In this document: one piece after another, positions 21,720-32,450 of the stretch
How the letters are laid out: the number at the start of each line of letters is the position of its first letter
How positions within the stretch are numbered: the first letter of the stretch is position 1
Assembly (NCBI GenBank): GCA_905221605.1
Contig: CAJNDS010002537.1
Span: 62,001-126,000, forward strand
Direction of reading: 5' to 3'
Length of the DNA stretch: 64,000 nucleotides
DNA from: Symbiodinium natans
Lineage: Eukaryota > Sar > Dinophyceae > Suessiales > Symbiodiniaceae
Notes under the pieces: generated by a model
What the model saw: only the letters and a program-made list of their open reading frames with translations
Told to the model about the DNA's origin: nothing
Database searches by the model: none
Position numbers and translations under genes: made by a program

Positions 21720-22826
21720 TTGTCGAGAATGGATAAACGTAAGCCTTGGGCTGTCGCGCGCAAATTGGGCGAACTGGCCAGCATCGAACTCACTGATCAG
21801 AAGAGGGAAATATACCAAGGGGCTTGCTTGGCCAGAAGCTGTAAAGTGCGAAAGCACACAGCCACCAGCTTCGCCCTGAGGGCAGCAAGTGCGGCACCCA
21901 GGCTGGTCCTCGCCGATCCATCTCCAAGATGGTGCGAGCCACACCAGTGGGTCCGTCGCGTTGCACTTTGCCGCAGACGAGGTCACATCTTCTTGTCACA
22001 AAGGAAGAGGACCCTTTGCGGTCCTCCTCTTTCAGAAAAGTCGGGACCCCCTTTTCCCGGCCCAGGCACCCCGTCCTGCACATTCCAGCACCGCCGCGGG
22101 AGGTCCCCGAGCCTTTCCCGCCAAAGCTCGCACCCCGCGTTGCCCTCCCACCACCAAAGCTCTCACCATGTATTTACCCGCCCCGCCCCGTTCCGTGGGC
22201 CCACCGCCAAAGCTGGCACCGGCCCACACCATCTCGTGGAGTGTTCCTCCTCGCACCCCGTGTCGGGTCCCACCCGCGCCCATTCAGCCATTCACCCCGA
22301 AGTTCCTGCGCGGCGTTGGTCTTGCGCAACCCCCACCGCTTTGTCCCTCCCGTCCCGCCGCCCCGCTGCCAAAGCTCGCTTGCAATCGTTCTCTCCTGCA
22401 GGCACACACACCCTGCTTTGTCCTTCCCATCCCTCCCGCTCCGTCCCGCCGCACGCAGGCTTTGCCGCACCGTGCATGTCCCCCCGTCCCAAGCATCGCA
22501 CGCCCGCAGATTCCCTCCGTCCCATCCGATCCTCGCGGCCTCCCCGAGCTGAGAGGCCTCTGCAAAGGCAAGAAGAATCAATATTTCAGGACCCCATCTG
22601 GCATTCAGCAAGGGAGTCCCGTCACAGCGCGCAAAAAACGCGGAAGAAAGGAGGTTTGGATTGCTGTAACAAAGCGAAGACGCACAAACCCCCGACCCAA
22701 GTTTCAGGCACAGAGTGGACAAGTCAGAAGCAGGCGATAACTGGAGGAAGTCATGCAGGTCCCGGCCAGGCAAAAAAACCGAAAAGGCAAAATCTAAAAG
22801 AACGGCCCCCTGCCAGTAGTAATTAG
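21720..22826 (+). CDS. long proline/serine/arginine-rich ORF, doubtful
   Basis: A 368-codon plus-strand frame with an ATG at 21729 and no recognised domain. From about 22030 on, the DNA is C-rich and carries a diverged repeat with cores such as CCAAAGCTC, so the long frame may simply reflect composition. The first 90 codons look more ordinary (RKPWAVARKLGELASIELTD). A second frame is also open over much of the same stretch. I list it because of its length, not because I believe it. Confidence 0.2.
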   Translation: MSRMDKRKPWAVARKLGELASIELTDQKREIYQGACLARSCKVRKHTATSFALRAASAAPRLVLADPSPRWCEPHQWVRRVALCRRRGHIFLSQRKRTLCGPPLSEKSGPPFPGPGTPSCTFQHRRGRSPSLSRQSSHPALPSHHQSSHHVFTRPAPFRGPTAKAGTGPHHLVECSSSHPVSGPTRAHSAIHPEVPARRWSCATPTALSLPSRRPAAKARLQSFSPAGTHTLLCPSHPSRSVPPHAGFAAPCMSPRPKHRTPADSLRPIRSSRPPRAERPLQRQEESIFQDPIWHSARESRHSAQKTRKKGGLDCCNKAKTHKPPTQVSGTEWTSQKQAITGGSHAGPGQAKKPKRQNLKERPPASSN

Positions 22827-22829
22827 CAA

Positions 22830-23595
22830 TTGTCACTGGCGAGACTCTACGCAAAACACAGCCTTCCAGTGTCACAGCAGCAGACGAGAGGCAAACTCAA
22901 CTTGCAAATCAACACTCCGCCATTCAACATCGTTCAACCATGTGTTCCTTCACTGTTTTATCCAGACAAGCGCGGCTACTTGTGGTTAACCATGAACTTG
23001 CCCCTGCGAGGCCCATGCGTTGGCTCCAGTGAACCTCTTCAGCGGGCTCACTTTCAGCAGACCAGCCAGCATGGCCTGAACGAAGCTCGACAGTTCGAGT
23101 CTAGAGCCGGCAAGGCCCTTCAGTGGGGCCGTGACGTCACGCTCCCTTCAAGGCATCTGCCGCGGGCGCCCTTTGGAGAAGGCAGGGTGCGGAATGCCCT
23201 CCCCACGATTCTCCACTAAAAGACTCTGCTTGAGACGGAATCCCTGCTCTGTGCGGTACATTGCGATGTTCTGCCTTGGCAACCCTCGACCCTCTTAGCA
23301 GCTCCCTTTTGCACATGCACCCCTTCTTGATATCTCATCTTGTCCCACTGGCTGAATTCTACCTGTCCCACTACACATTCTGGTCCTCTGATGTGCATCC
23401 TTGGGTTGCGCCTTCTTACCTTCTCGCGATTCTGTTCCAGCTACCTTGCCCGAACAAATCTGGCTTCTTCCGCTGCTTTCGAAGAACTTTCGCAGAGCCT
23501 GTCGAAGCGGGCATGCCCCGGTCGGCCAACAAAAGCCGCAAACACTGCACCTACGACACGGTTCGATACAACAGCCATGCATCGATAGTCTTAAT
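22830..23595. other. no supported gene
   Basis: Frames are open on both strands (for example plus 23261-23671) without motifs. Confidence 0.4.
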
Positions 23596-23599
23596 GTCA

Positions 23600-23745
23600 T
23601 ATATATATATACATACATATACATATATGCTACCCCCCCCCCCCCCCAGGAGAATCTACCTTTTCAGGTAATCTTGGATCTTGGATGGGTTTAGGGTTTA
23701 AGGTTTAGGGTTTAGGGTTGAGTGATGGTACCCCCCCCCCCCCAA
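23600..23745. repeat. AT-repeat plus poly-C modules (two copies)
   Basis: A TATATA-rich stretch leads into GCTACC plus a long C run and then GGAGAATCTACC (about 23600-23660). A second GGTACC plus C run follows at 23725-23743. Inverted counterparts lie at 25 kb. Confidence 0.8.
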
Positions 23746-24990
23746 TCTTATGGTTCGAGGCGTACCGTCCTTCCTTCTCCATTATCTGCAATTGATATAC
23801 AGTACATATACCCTATATACATACATGATGTGGGCACTTATCCTACTTTGTCTTTGCTTTTCCTAGCTCTATGGGATTTAAAGTTCAAGAGTTTAAGCCT
23901 CAAGCCCTATAGGGTTACAAGGTTCTGTTACTGTAGGGTTTAGCGGGTTTAGGGTTTAAGGATTCTAAACGTGAGCCCTGTAAGGCTTCAGGGTTTGTCG
24001 TTAAAACAGTAAAGGGGTTAAAACCCTACAAGGTTTCGGGTTACGATTTTTAAATTCCTAAGTCTTAAACCACAAAAGGGTAAACCATGTAGGGTTTAAA
24101 CCCTATAAGGGCTAGCCCCGATAGGGTTCTAGAGATACACCCTGAATAACCCTAAAGCTTTACATCCTATAGGGTTTAAATATTTCAACCTAAACCCTAA
24201 ACCTTTAAACCTATAGAGTTTAAAGGCCACCTATTCGGTTTAAATACCTAACCCTATAGGGACTCTATAGGGTTTAAGGTTCAAGCCTTTAGGGTTACAG
24301 ATTGAATGCCCAAGCCTTAGGTTTTAATCACTAGATCTTGCACCTGTAAAATCCTATGGGGCTTGCAGATTGTAATGCCTAAACCTCAAGGCTAAATTCC
24401 TAAACTTCATTCGCCTTCAAAACCTAAGGTCTGGGCATTTATACTTTTAGCGCCTTTAGGGTTAAGACCTTGGAACCTTCATAGGGTTTTAGGGTTCTGA
24501 CCCTAAAGGGTTTAGGGTGAGGTTGAAATGTCTAAACCTTAAACACTTAAGGTTTAAACTCTATGGGCTTAGGTTTGAATGCATGAGTCTTAATTAAACC
24601 CTGAACCTTTACACCTTAAACCTATAGGGTTTAAACATTAAGGGCTTAGGTTCAATTGCCGGTTAAATGCCTGAATCTTAAACCTGTAGGGTTTAAAAGT
24701 TAAGGGTTTTGGTTTAATTTCCGGCTTAGATTTGAAATCCTTACATCTTACACCCTAAACCTTTAAACCTTAACCCTATAGGGTTTAAAGGTTAAGGGTT
24801 AAGTTTAGTTGCTTAACCTTGAAACCCCATAGGGTTTAAAGGTGTAGGGTTTAAGGTGTAGCCCTAGATCCTATAGGTTTAAGGCATAGCGATTAAAACC
24901 CTAAACCTGTAGGGTGTCGGGGCTTCTCTTAAATCCTTAAAGGCTTAAAGCCTTAACCCCGATAGGGTTTTAGAGACAAGCCCAGCCCAA
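23680..24990. repeat. degenerate telomere-derived region with head-to-head CCCTATAGGG
   Basis: About 1.3 kb in which nearly every phrase is a mutated CCCTAAA or TTTAGGG unit in mixed orientation. It has repeated palindromic joints such as CCCTATAGGG (for example near 24252 and 24775). No frame is long. Confidence 0.8.
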
Positions 24991-25029
24991 ACAACCCTTA
25001 ACCTTAAGAAAAAAACCCTGGAGCTGGAG

Positions 25030-25440
25030 CGGGAGCGGAGCGGAGGGGGAGGGGGGGGGGGGGGGGTACCACAGTCCCAAGGCCAAGTTGGAAGAACCCC
25101 CCGCCCCCCCCCCCCCCCCTCCCCCCCCCCACCTAAGCAACCCGACTGCTTATAAGCAACCCAACTGCTTCTAAGCAACACACCTAAAACAAAAGACAAA
25201 CTCTTATACCTCATCCTCTGGATATGGAAATCTGAAACTCTCATCATGTAGAGATTGAAAATTCGAATCTTGTTGAAGATGAGAGGGTAAGAATCTATAC
25301 GAAAGCGTTAGAGGTATCTTCAACCCGATACGAAAAAGCTACAGGTGTCTTAAACCCCCACCCTTTGGAGGTAGATTCTCCAGGGGGGGGGGGGGTACCA
25401 CATATATATATATATGTATACGCAGAGAGAGAGAGAGGGA
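25030..25440. repeat. inverted copies of the GGTACC/poly-C module
   Basis: Poly-G followed by GGTACCACA at about 25046-25075, poly-C at 25097-25131, and at about 25370-25425 the reverse complement of the 23.6 kb module: GGTAGATTCTCC, a G run, GTACC, then ATATAT. Confidence 0.8.
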
Positions 25441-25444
25441 GAGA

Positions 25445-26060
25445 TGGGCCATACGCCCTCTATTTTGTGAAATCCAAGTGCCATGAAGAACCTTGTTGCC
25501 CTGGAGTTGATTCTCGCGGACCGCAGCCTCATAGGCTTCTTTCACCTTGCGGAAGACTGTGGTCATCTCCTTGGCCTGAGCGCTCGGAAACTCTGAGGGC
25601 CTCTTCCTGCAGCGCGACATCTGAGGGCCAAATCTGTCCAGACTTTGCAGAAGCACCGCGCGGCATGGGGGAGTTTCCAGTTAAAGGGGATTCTTACCCG
25701 AACAGACTGTCCAACTGCTGAGCTTGGGGCTTTCTCCATGTTCTTGTCCTCACCGAACAAAAGGCTGCAGTATTTCACGCGATGCCTTCCTTTTGCCTGC
25801 TGGCAAGCTTGATCCATGTCTTTCAAGTTGAGGTTTGCGGTCGCTGGCCCTTCTGGGTCTAGCTCGGGTATGGGACAGACCTAACAACTCGAAAAATGCG
25901 AGCGGCACCAAAGAGCAAACGATCCAGGATTTGCAGACCAGCCACTGGATGGCACTCCAAAGCCAATTTCCGATAGGCCTGGGCAGGGTAAAAGCGCCAC
26001 GTGACATGATGCGTTGGAGATGTCTGCTCATGTATAAAAACTAAAATCTCAACCCACTAT
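25445..26060. other. no supported gene
   Basis: Minus-strand frames at 25339-25826 (for example MTTVFRKVKEAYEAAVRE) look mildly protein-like, but I cannot place splice sites or a family. Confidence 0.35.
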
Positions 26061-26065
26061 ATATA

Positions 26066-26205
26066 GGTAGCCCTGAGCCCTGAGCCCTGAACCCTGAGCC
26101 CTGAGCCCTAAGCCCTAAGCCCTAAGCCCTAAGCCCTCAGCCCTAAGCCCTAAGCCCTAAGCCCTAAGCCCTAAGCCCTAAGCCCTAAGCCCTAAGCCCT
26201 GCAAC
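26066..26205. repeat. telomere-variant tract (CCCTAAG/CCCTGAG)n
   Basis: About twenty 7-bp units with AAG or GAG in place of AAA. It lies immediately left of a candidate minus-strand exon. Confidence 0.9.
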
Positions 26206-26302
26206 GCAGCCGCGGTCTGCTGCAAGAGTCGCAAGAGCGGCGATGCTGAGACTGGGGCAACTCCAGGGTGTGAAAGTGTTTCGTCAGCTGTGGGGGAGGA
26301 GC
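26206..26302 (-). CDS. candidate small exon between telomere-like tracts
   Basis: After an acceptor CTGCAG the minus strand reads SSPTADETLSHPGVAPVS and then ASPLLRLLQQTAAALQ up to a donor at the CCCTAAG tract. TTTAGGG repeat on the plus strand (26341-26378) lies on its acceptor side. Support is only the open frame and the sandwich arrangement seen around firm exons elsewhere. Confidence 0.3.
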
Positions 26303-26683
26303 CTGCAGGGGAATTCCATTGAAGACCCTCATGTTAGGCAATTTAGGGTTTAGGGTTTAGGGATTAGGGTTTAGGGTAACTTTCCCGCGGGAGCATTCTG
26401 AAACACACGCTGTCCCGCGTTTGAAGCACTGCTAAGTGAACTCTGCTCCTCTGGCTTGCGTCCGTAAACCTGCCGTTCGGGGCGTTCATACCAGTATGCA
26501 CTTCCTGGGATTGGTGCAACGTTCCTCGTTTGTCCTTCTCCCCCCTGTTGAAGAGAGCCAGAAGAGGGTTAAGAAGGGCTCATTTTTGAGGGTCCCCCTA
26601 AACCCTAAACCCTAAACCCTCAACCCTCAACCCTCAACCCTAAACCTCTCTTGCCTATATATATATTTAAACCTTATAGTCAG

Positions 26684-27440
26684 CAAATCGACCGGCCCTG
26701 TTGGTCACGCCCTAAGGGCAATCCTTCCAAATCGACCGGCCCTGTTGGGCACTCAAGGGTCTGGCCTTGTCCTGGCCCACGCGCGCGCGGCCTTGGCCTT
26801 GGCCCTTCCAAATCGACCGGCCCTGTTGGGCACTCAAGGGGCCCTTCCACATCGACCGGCCCTGTTGGGCACGCAAGGGTCCGGCCTTGTCCTGGCCCGT
26901 GCGCGCGCGCGGCCTTGGCCTTGGCCTTGGCCCTTCCAAAATCGACCGGCCCTGTTGGTCACTGGCCCTGGGGCCAATCCTTAAATCGACCGGCCCTGTT
27001 GGGCACGCAAGGGTCTGGCCTTGTCCTGGCCCGCGCGCGCGCGGCCTTGGCCTTGGCCTTGGCCCTTCCAAATCGACCGGCCCTGTTGGTCACTGGCGCG
27101 CGGCCTTGGCCTTGGCCTTGGCCCTTCCAAATCGACCGGCCCTGTTGGTCACTGGCCCTGGGGCCAATCCTTAAATCGACCGGCCCTGTTGGGCACGCAA
27201 GGGTCTGTTGTCCTGGCCCGCGCGCGTGCGGGCTTGGCCTTGGCCTTGGCCCTTCCAAATCGACCGGCCCTGTTGGTCACTGGCCCTGGGGCCAATCCTT
27301 AAATCGACCGGCCCTGTTGGGCACGCAAGGCCTTGTCCTGGCCCGCGCGCGTGCGGCCTTGGCCCTTCCAAATCGACCGGCCCTGTTGGCACTCAAGGGT
27401 CTTTGGCCTTGTCCTGGCCCGCGCGCGCGCGGCCTTGGCC
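26684..27440. repeat. GC-rich minisatellite (core ATCGACCGGCCCTGTTGG)
   Basis: At least twelve copies of an 18-19-bp core lie in two alternating spacer contexts (CGCAAGGGTCTGGCC... and CACTGGCCCTGGGG...). They form higher-order units of roughly 60-130 bp that include CG-rich runs and CCTTGG repeats. Long frames on both strands are repeat translations. It grades at 27445-27540 into a (TTTTTCAAGG)-like array. Confidence 0.9.
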
Positions 27441-27544
27441 TTGGCTTTTTCAAGGTTTTTCAAGTTTTTTCAAGGTTTCCAGAATTTTTCAGTGTTTTTC
27501 ATGGTTTTTCAATGTTTTTCAGGGTGTTTCAAGGTTTGTAACCT

Positions 27545-28045
27545 TCAATTCTGATGAAGGGCCGCCCCCGCGACCTTTTCACAGCCCAGTTTTGGTCAAG
27601 GGGGGGTCGTATTTTTCAATTTTAAAGGCAAAATAGTCTTCGAGACCCCCCCTTGCCTCAAACTCCGACCCCCCCTTGAGAGGGAAAGTTTACCTCCAAA
27701 AACACCCCAAATGAGGGGGACCCCAGGATCGGCCCGGGTCCCAACTAAAAATGCGATTTTTTAGTACTGAAATCGACGGCTCTGGGTGGTCTCTCGTTTT
27801 CTGGATTTTTGACCAAAACCGAGCCTTCACCGGTTTCAGGATTTCAAGTCCCGCCCCTCTATGGGGGCCGATGAAATGGTTCGTGGGTAGGATGCTCCAT
27901 GACAGAGGGAGGTTGGAGGACAGGGCTTACTGATGAGAAATGTAAACTCTTTATTTTCTTAATGTTTTGGGATTCTCTGGGTGGGTGGGTTTTTTTCCGT
28001 TGCCTACACACACTGCTGGCCTAGTAAATGCTCGAACTTGAGATG
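27545..28045. other. no supported gene
   Basis: GC-skewed, C-run-rich sequence (for example GACCCCCCCTTG) without a credible frame. Confidence 0.45.
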
Positions 28046-28082
28046 CTGAACCCTAAACCCTAAACCCTAAACCTTATCCTAC

Positions 28083-28429
28083 CTAGGAAATTGAGCTGGT
28101 GCCACGAACGCCGGGCTTCGCGCTTCTTCTGCCAGCGCTCCAGCTCCTCGTGTAGTTGCCGCAGCTCTTCCCACCACCAGGCCCTTGGAGATACAGGGCT
28201 CCAAGGAAGAACAGTTTTGGGTTTAGGGTTTAGGGTTTAGGGTTTAGGGTGCAGCTCTCAAGAGTCTCTAAACCCGGCTAGCACATCTGCCCCGGATCTG
28301 CTTTCTTGGCTTCGGGCCAGTCTGCATCGTCCCAGTCTGCGTCCCAGCCCGCATCGTCCCAGTCTGCATCGTCCAGCCATCGCCCCAAGCATCGTCCCAG
28401 CCGGCATTGTCCCAGTCGTCCCAGGATAC
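28083..28429 (-). CDS. acidic Trp/Asp repeat exon plus coiled-coil exon
   Basis: An exon from 28429 (acceptor CTTTCAG) to about 28283 encodes a WDD-type repeat: SWDDWDNAGWDDAWGDGW, then after an apparent single-base loss DDADWDDAGWDADWDDADW and PEAKKADPGQMC. A second exon at 28183-28083 reads WWWEELRQLHEELERWQKKR then EARRSWHQLNF, an amphipathic coiled coil, with acceptor CCAAG-G and donor CTAG-GTAGG. Telomere-like tracts flank both exons in the common arrangement (28441-28478, 28216-28250, 28051-28075). The W/D-rich tail plus charged coil is reminiscent of C-termini of SCY1-like trafficking proteins, but that is a guess. The lost base could be decay, or it could hide a small intron. Confidence 0.5.
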
Positions 28430-29708
28430 CTGAAAGTTAGGGCTTAGGGTTTAGGGTTTAGGGCTTAGGGTTTAGGGGCAGTGCTTGTGAGTCCAGAAAC
28501 TCTGAGTTCGCGCAGATGCATTCTCACGCTCAGTTTTGCCGGGGGCGGCTCTTGAGAATGGAACTGGAGAACCCCCAGCCACTTATCTGTTGAACTGAGT
28601 TCGCACTCGAAAATTGCATCTATTTTGTCAGATCGCATTAAACCTGAGTTCACGTCAAGATTGTGCACTAAAAAATTGCATCTATTTTGTCAGATCGCAT
28701 TAACACTGAGTTCACGTCAAGATTGTGCCCTCAAGTTGAATCTGTTTTGTCAGAGCGCATTAAGAAATATACATCTGCTGTTCTCTACCGAAGCTGACGT
28801 CCCAGTTCTGGCGTGTTGCACAAGCCTCAAGATCGCTGCCCTTCTGCAAATAAAACAGCTAAATATAGGGGTCGGAAGAAGTACTAAATAGTATTCCCTT
28901 CTGGTTCCGTTTATAAATATACTAAATAACCCCCCCAAAACCCTGTTCTAACTATTCAGGCCCCTATACTAAACGTAACGCCGATTCTTGCCAAGATGCA
29001 TCAGACTGGTTGAGAGGTGGCCGGAGACCTCAGGCTCACTCAGCCTCCATGACTCCAAGATCATCCGACGATATGAAGAATGCACAAAACTACTATCTGC
29101 TTAAGCATGCGCCGACCTCTCACACTAAGAATTCCCGCCCTTGCTGCATTGCTGGCAGTGGACTTGCTGTGCTTGTCTTCCCAACTCGCTCCGGCACGGG
29201 ATTTGGTTGCCACATCTTGGATCACTCAGGGGCCCCAATCTCCCGCACGTGCCCAGAGGCCCATGTGATCTAAGCAGGGTCGGAACGGCATCTCCAGACA
29301 CCGCGGCAGATTCTCAAGATCGCAAGCGACGGCGCCAGGTTCTAAGGCGTCGGGAGGGGTCTTGCACTGAGGCTGCAGTTCTGGACTCGAAGCACAAGAA
29401 TGCAGGGCGCCCCCGACTTCTTCTCTCAGGGGTGTTGCTTCTGAGACTCCGTGGCATCGAGGGCTTGAAGACTCAGTTGCCCAGTTGCGTCTGTGTGTGC
29501 ATAAGTCAATATGGGGGTTTATTGGGGTCCTTATAAACCCCCACATCTTGAGGGCCTTACAGCAATGCTCTGGCCCGGCATCGATGAGGTACGCATCAGA
29601 GCAAGAGTCAGAATCGAAACCTCCACTTGCCGCAAGGGACGGAAGCAGAAAGGAAGAAGATGCAAGAGACACCTTGGGCCTTGCAGATTGCTGGTCCTGC
29701 CCTCAACC

Positions 29709-30010
29709 TAGCAAGGATCGCATCTCTTCCTCCTGCAGACCACTCAACATCACTCAACGACATATTCGTGGCTCACAAGCGCCAAGGTCGTGCTTCTTGA
29801 CGTCTGGGCAAAGGCCTGTTCGACCTCCGCAGCTCGTAGAGGTACCTCTTGGCAGCAACCACGGTGGCAAACACAAGAGGTCCTCTCTGTGAACACATGC
29901 GTGGGCACGCTGCGCGAACCAAGCAAATATCAGCGTCTTGTAAGAACTTGGCCAAAGCTTTTCGGTCTCTCAGGCTGTATTCAGCCTGGACTTCGAAACA
30001 TGTCGACAAC
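29709..30010 (-). pseudogene. broken duplicate of 5' exons of the LRR gene at 38 kb
   Basis: This stretch matches 38078-38420 closely. Its minus strand encodes YSLRDRKALAKFLQDADI and VFATVVAAKRYLYELRRSN as at 38.2-38.4 kb. In the copy the intron between the two exons is shortened so the frame fails. Compared with the 38 kb version, an extra 10 bp (CACTCAAC at 29741-29748 and again at 29751-29758) adds a stop. Homology stops near 29709. I read this as a non-functional segmental duplicate. Confidence 0.8.
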
Positions 30011-30014
30011 TTGC

Positions 30015-31280
30015 AAAAACCTCGAAGAAACAGCATGGTAGAAAGTCAGAGCAGGAACGTTTGCAAGAACAGGCTACATCCTTTATGCGTTTTCTGGCTT
30101 AATGCGGCAATGCGTAGAACTCGGTGGTTCTGCCCATGCTGTCGAAGCCAAGTATGAAACTTGCGCTCGCAATCATCTTTCTATTCAGTGTCAAGACTTC
30201 AGACCTGGCACTGCTGCCTGAGAATCCTCGACAGACTTCAATTCTCAACATCCTGCAACTTAACGCTGTGGCATGGGCAAGACACTCAAGATCAGCAAGC
30301 CCTGTTCCACCTTGAAGAGCATCTCCATCTCTGACATGCCAGAGCCACCTTGTGCGAAGCCCATGACGCAACCCATGTCTATGGACTCAGTGGTTCCATG
30401 TGGTTCCACTCTAGTCCAGGTTGGGGCAGCCCAGGCGACCGGCCTGAGGAGCCCGCGCCGACATGGGATTGAACTTTATTATTGATAAAATTGTGGTGAA
30501 GCCACTCTACTTCCCGATCTAGGTGAGGCTATGGCAGACCTGATGTCATGGAGGTCTCGTCGAAAACCACGAACGATTGACGATTGAATAGTACCGCTTC
30601 GTGGCAACTGACACACACTGACAGCAAGTGTGCTGGCTATCCCCTTGAGCAACATAAGGCCAACACACACAGGCAAGCTCCAAAGTCAATTGTGTCACAT
30701 CAAAGCGGCGTGTGCTATCAGTGTACTCAGGATGGCACTGAGTGAACCTCTTTTGTCAAACAACAGGCCGGACATCGCTGGACATGCGTTTCGTCTCACT
30801 CCAAACAAGCCTTGAGATGAGCAAAATTGTTTTTAAGGCGTAAAGTGGCACAGGCTTGAAGGTTTAAGTACCTCAGGCCCAGGCAGAAAAGCTACCCAAG
30901 GTTGGCAGCTTTGCTATGAAGTTCTGCACGCTGGGCTGCGTCGAGGCTGAGAGGGTGCAGCTTGGAGGCAGACAGAACAACGGAAAAGCCAAACCCAGTT
31001 TGTCGTTAAGCCTTTTTGCAACACTGCCCTTGAAGTCAAATTCGCAAGTCCAGGCGCCTGCGCAGAGAGTTTATACATCCAGCAGTGAAACATGCAACGT
31101 GCAAGTCACGCTGCAACTGTCAACTTGCACAACAGTAATTACGAATATCAATCCTTTGCAATGAGCCCAGGCATTAGAATTATAACTGCGAGCAGCTACT
31201 AATCTTCCGCGACTTGACCAAGCTAAATCGCTGCAATGATGGTTCCAGTTTGCGCTTGCGTTGCAGCTGCATCTGCAGCC
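30015..31280. other. no supported gene
   Basis: Mixed short frames only; no repeats of note. Confidence 0.4.
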
Positions 31281-31283
31281 ACT

Positions 31284-32085
31284 CTATTGCAGAAATGGTT
31301 GTGCCGAACTGCTCTTCATGACGTGAGGCCTCATTGAGTGGATGAGCCGCGTAGTCTGGTTGCTGTTTGGAGCAAGCTCAGCAGCAAAGGTCTCCAGTGG
31401 CACTGCATCCTCGAGTTCCACATGACTGCTTAGGTCTGCAATTGCTGACACAGAAGCCTTGACATCTGCACGTGATTCTGAATCTGGTGTGTACCCAGAC
31501 AGCGTCGTGCTCCACAAACCTTGCACAGCTTTCTTGCAAAGCTCACGTGTTGACTGCGATGGAGATGCACGTCGTTCAAACAAAAGCCTGAACATACCAT
31601 CTCGGGCTGATATATGGATACAGCGGGTTGTTTTGCAGGATCTTCTCGACCACGCAACCACTCTCTGGAGAAATCCAGGACAACACAAGCAGGGACCCAA
31701 ATCTAGATGCCATGCGCGCCACTGAATCACGGAGGCTTCCGCGGCAGCGCCCCGAACTTTGAACATCTTTTTCAACAAGTCTGACTGGAGCTGCGGCCCA
31801 TCTGGCATGCGCTCGTCGCTCTCCACATGGCTTACGATCACCTGAGGCGTGGAGATTGTCATACAAGGCGAGCAAGCTTCGCCTGACATCATGGTGTGGG
31901 TAACAGTGTTTCCGGTCCATCTTGTGGGAGAGCATCTTCCTGAAAAAAGCATCCACTCGGCCACCCGCTCCCCGCCTGAACAGAATGATGCCCTCACATG
32001 CAACAGCCAGCACCAGCAGCATAATTGATTCGTAGCTGAATGCTTCCCTCCCGCAAGTGATTGAACACTCGCCATTGTTCACCAT
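31284..32085 (-). pseudogene. degenerate ORF, two alternating frames
   Basis: Protein-like sequence switches between two minus-strand frames. EAFSYESIMLLVLAVACEGI (hydrophobic) comes first, then VSHVESDERMPDGPQLQSDL, then VLSWISPESGCVVEKILQ, then LCKKAVQGLWSTTLSGYTPD and AIADLSSHVELEDAVPLE. I find no clean splice signals at the switches, so frameshift decay is the simpler reading. It lies just downstream of the first LRR array. Family unknown. Confidence 0.35.
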
Positions 32086-32450
32086 GAGATCTTCGCAAGA
32101 ACCAATTCTAAATTCTTGGCGCTGATGTTTGCAGTTGAGCCTACGTGGAAGCTAATTTTGCCGGTCTTGGTACAGTTGGTGTCTCGCAAAAGCTCCTAGT
32201 TTGAAGGCAATCAACAGCACTTTCCCAAAGTATATGAACCGTGGATATCATGGAAGCACAAAACCACTCCATCTTTCCCAGCCTGCATCATTTCCGATCC
32301 TCAGGGCCCAAACACCATTGATCTCCGATGCAGCTGTGCAGAACGAGGAAAAGGGGCAAGTGAAAATTGGACTTAGCCAACCCGTAGAACGTCAAACGAG
32401 TCGGCAGTGCTCTGTTTGCTGCAAGCCTTCGTTCAATGCACTGCCGGGCC

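Noticed and set aside
21720..22826. 368-codon ORF as a firm gene
   Set aside because: Most of its length is C-rich repeated DNA with no domain; kept only as a doubtful ORF.
26651..27541. 296-codon ORF STGPVGH-type repeat protein
   Set aside because: Minisatellite translation; several frames and both strands are open in the same way, with no coding bias.
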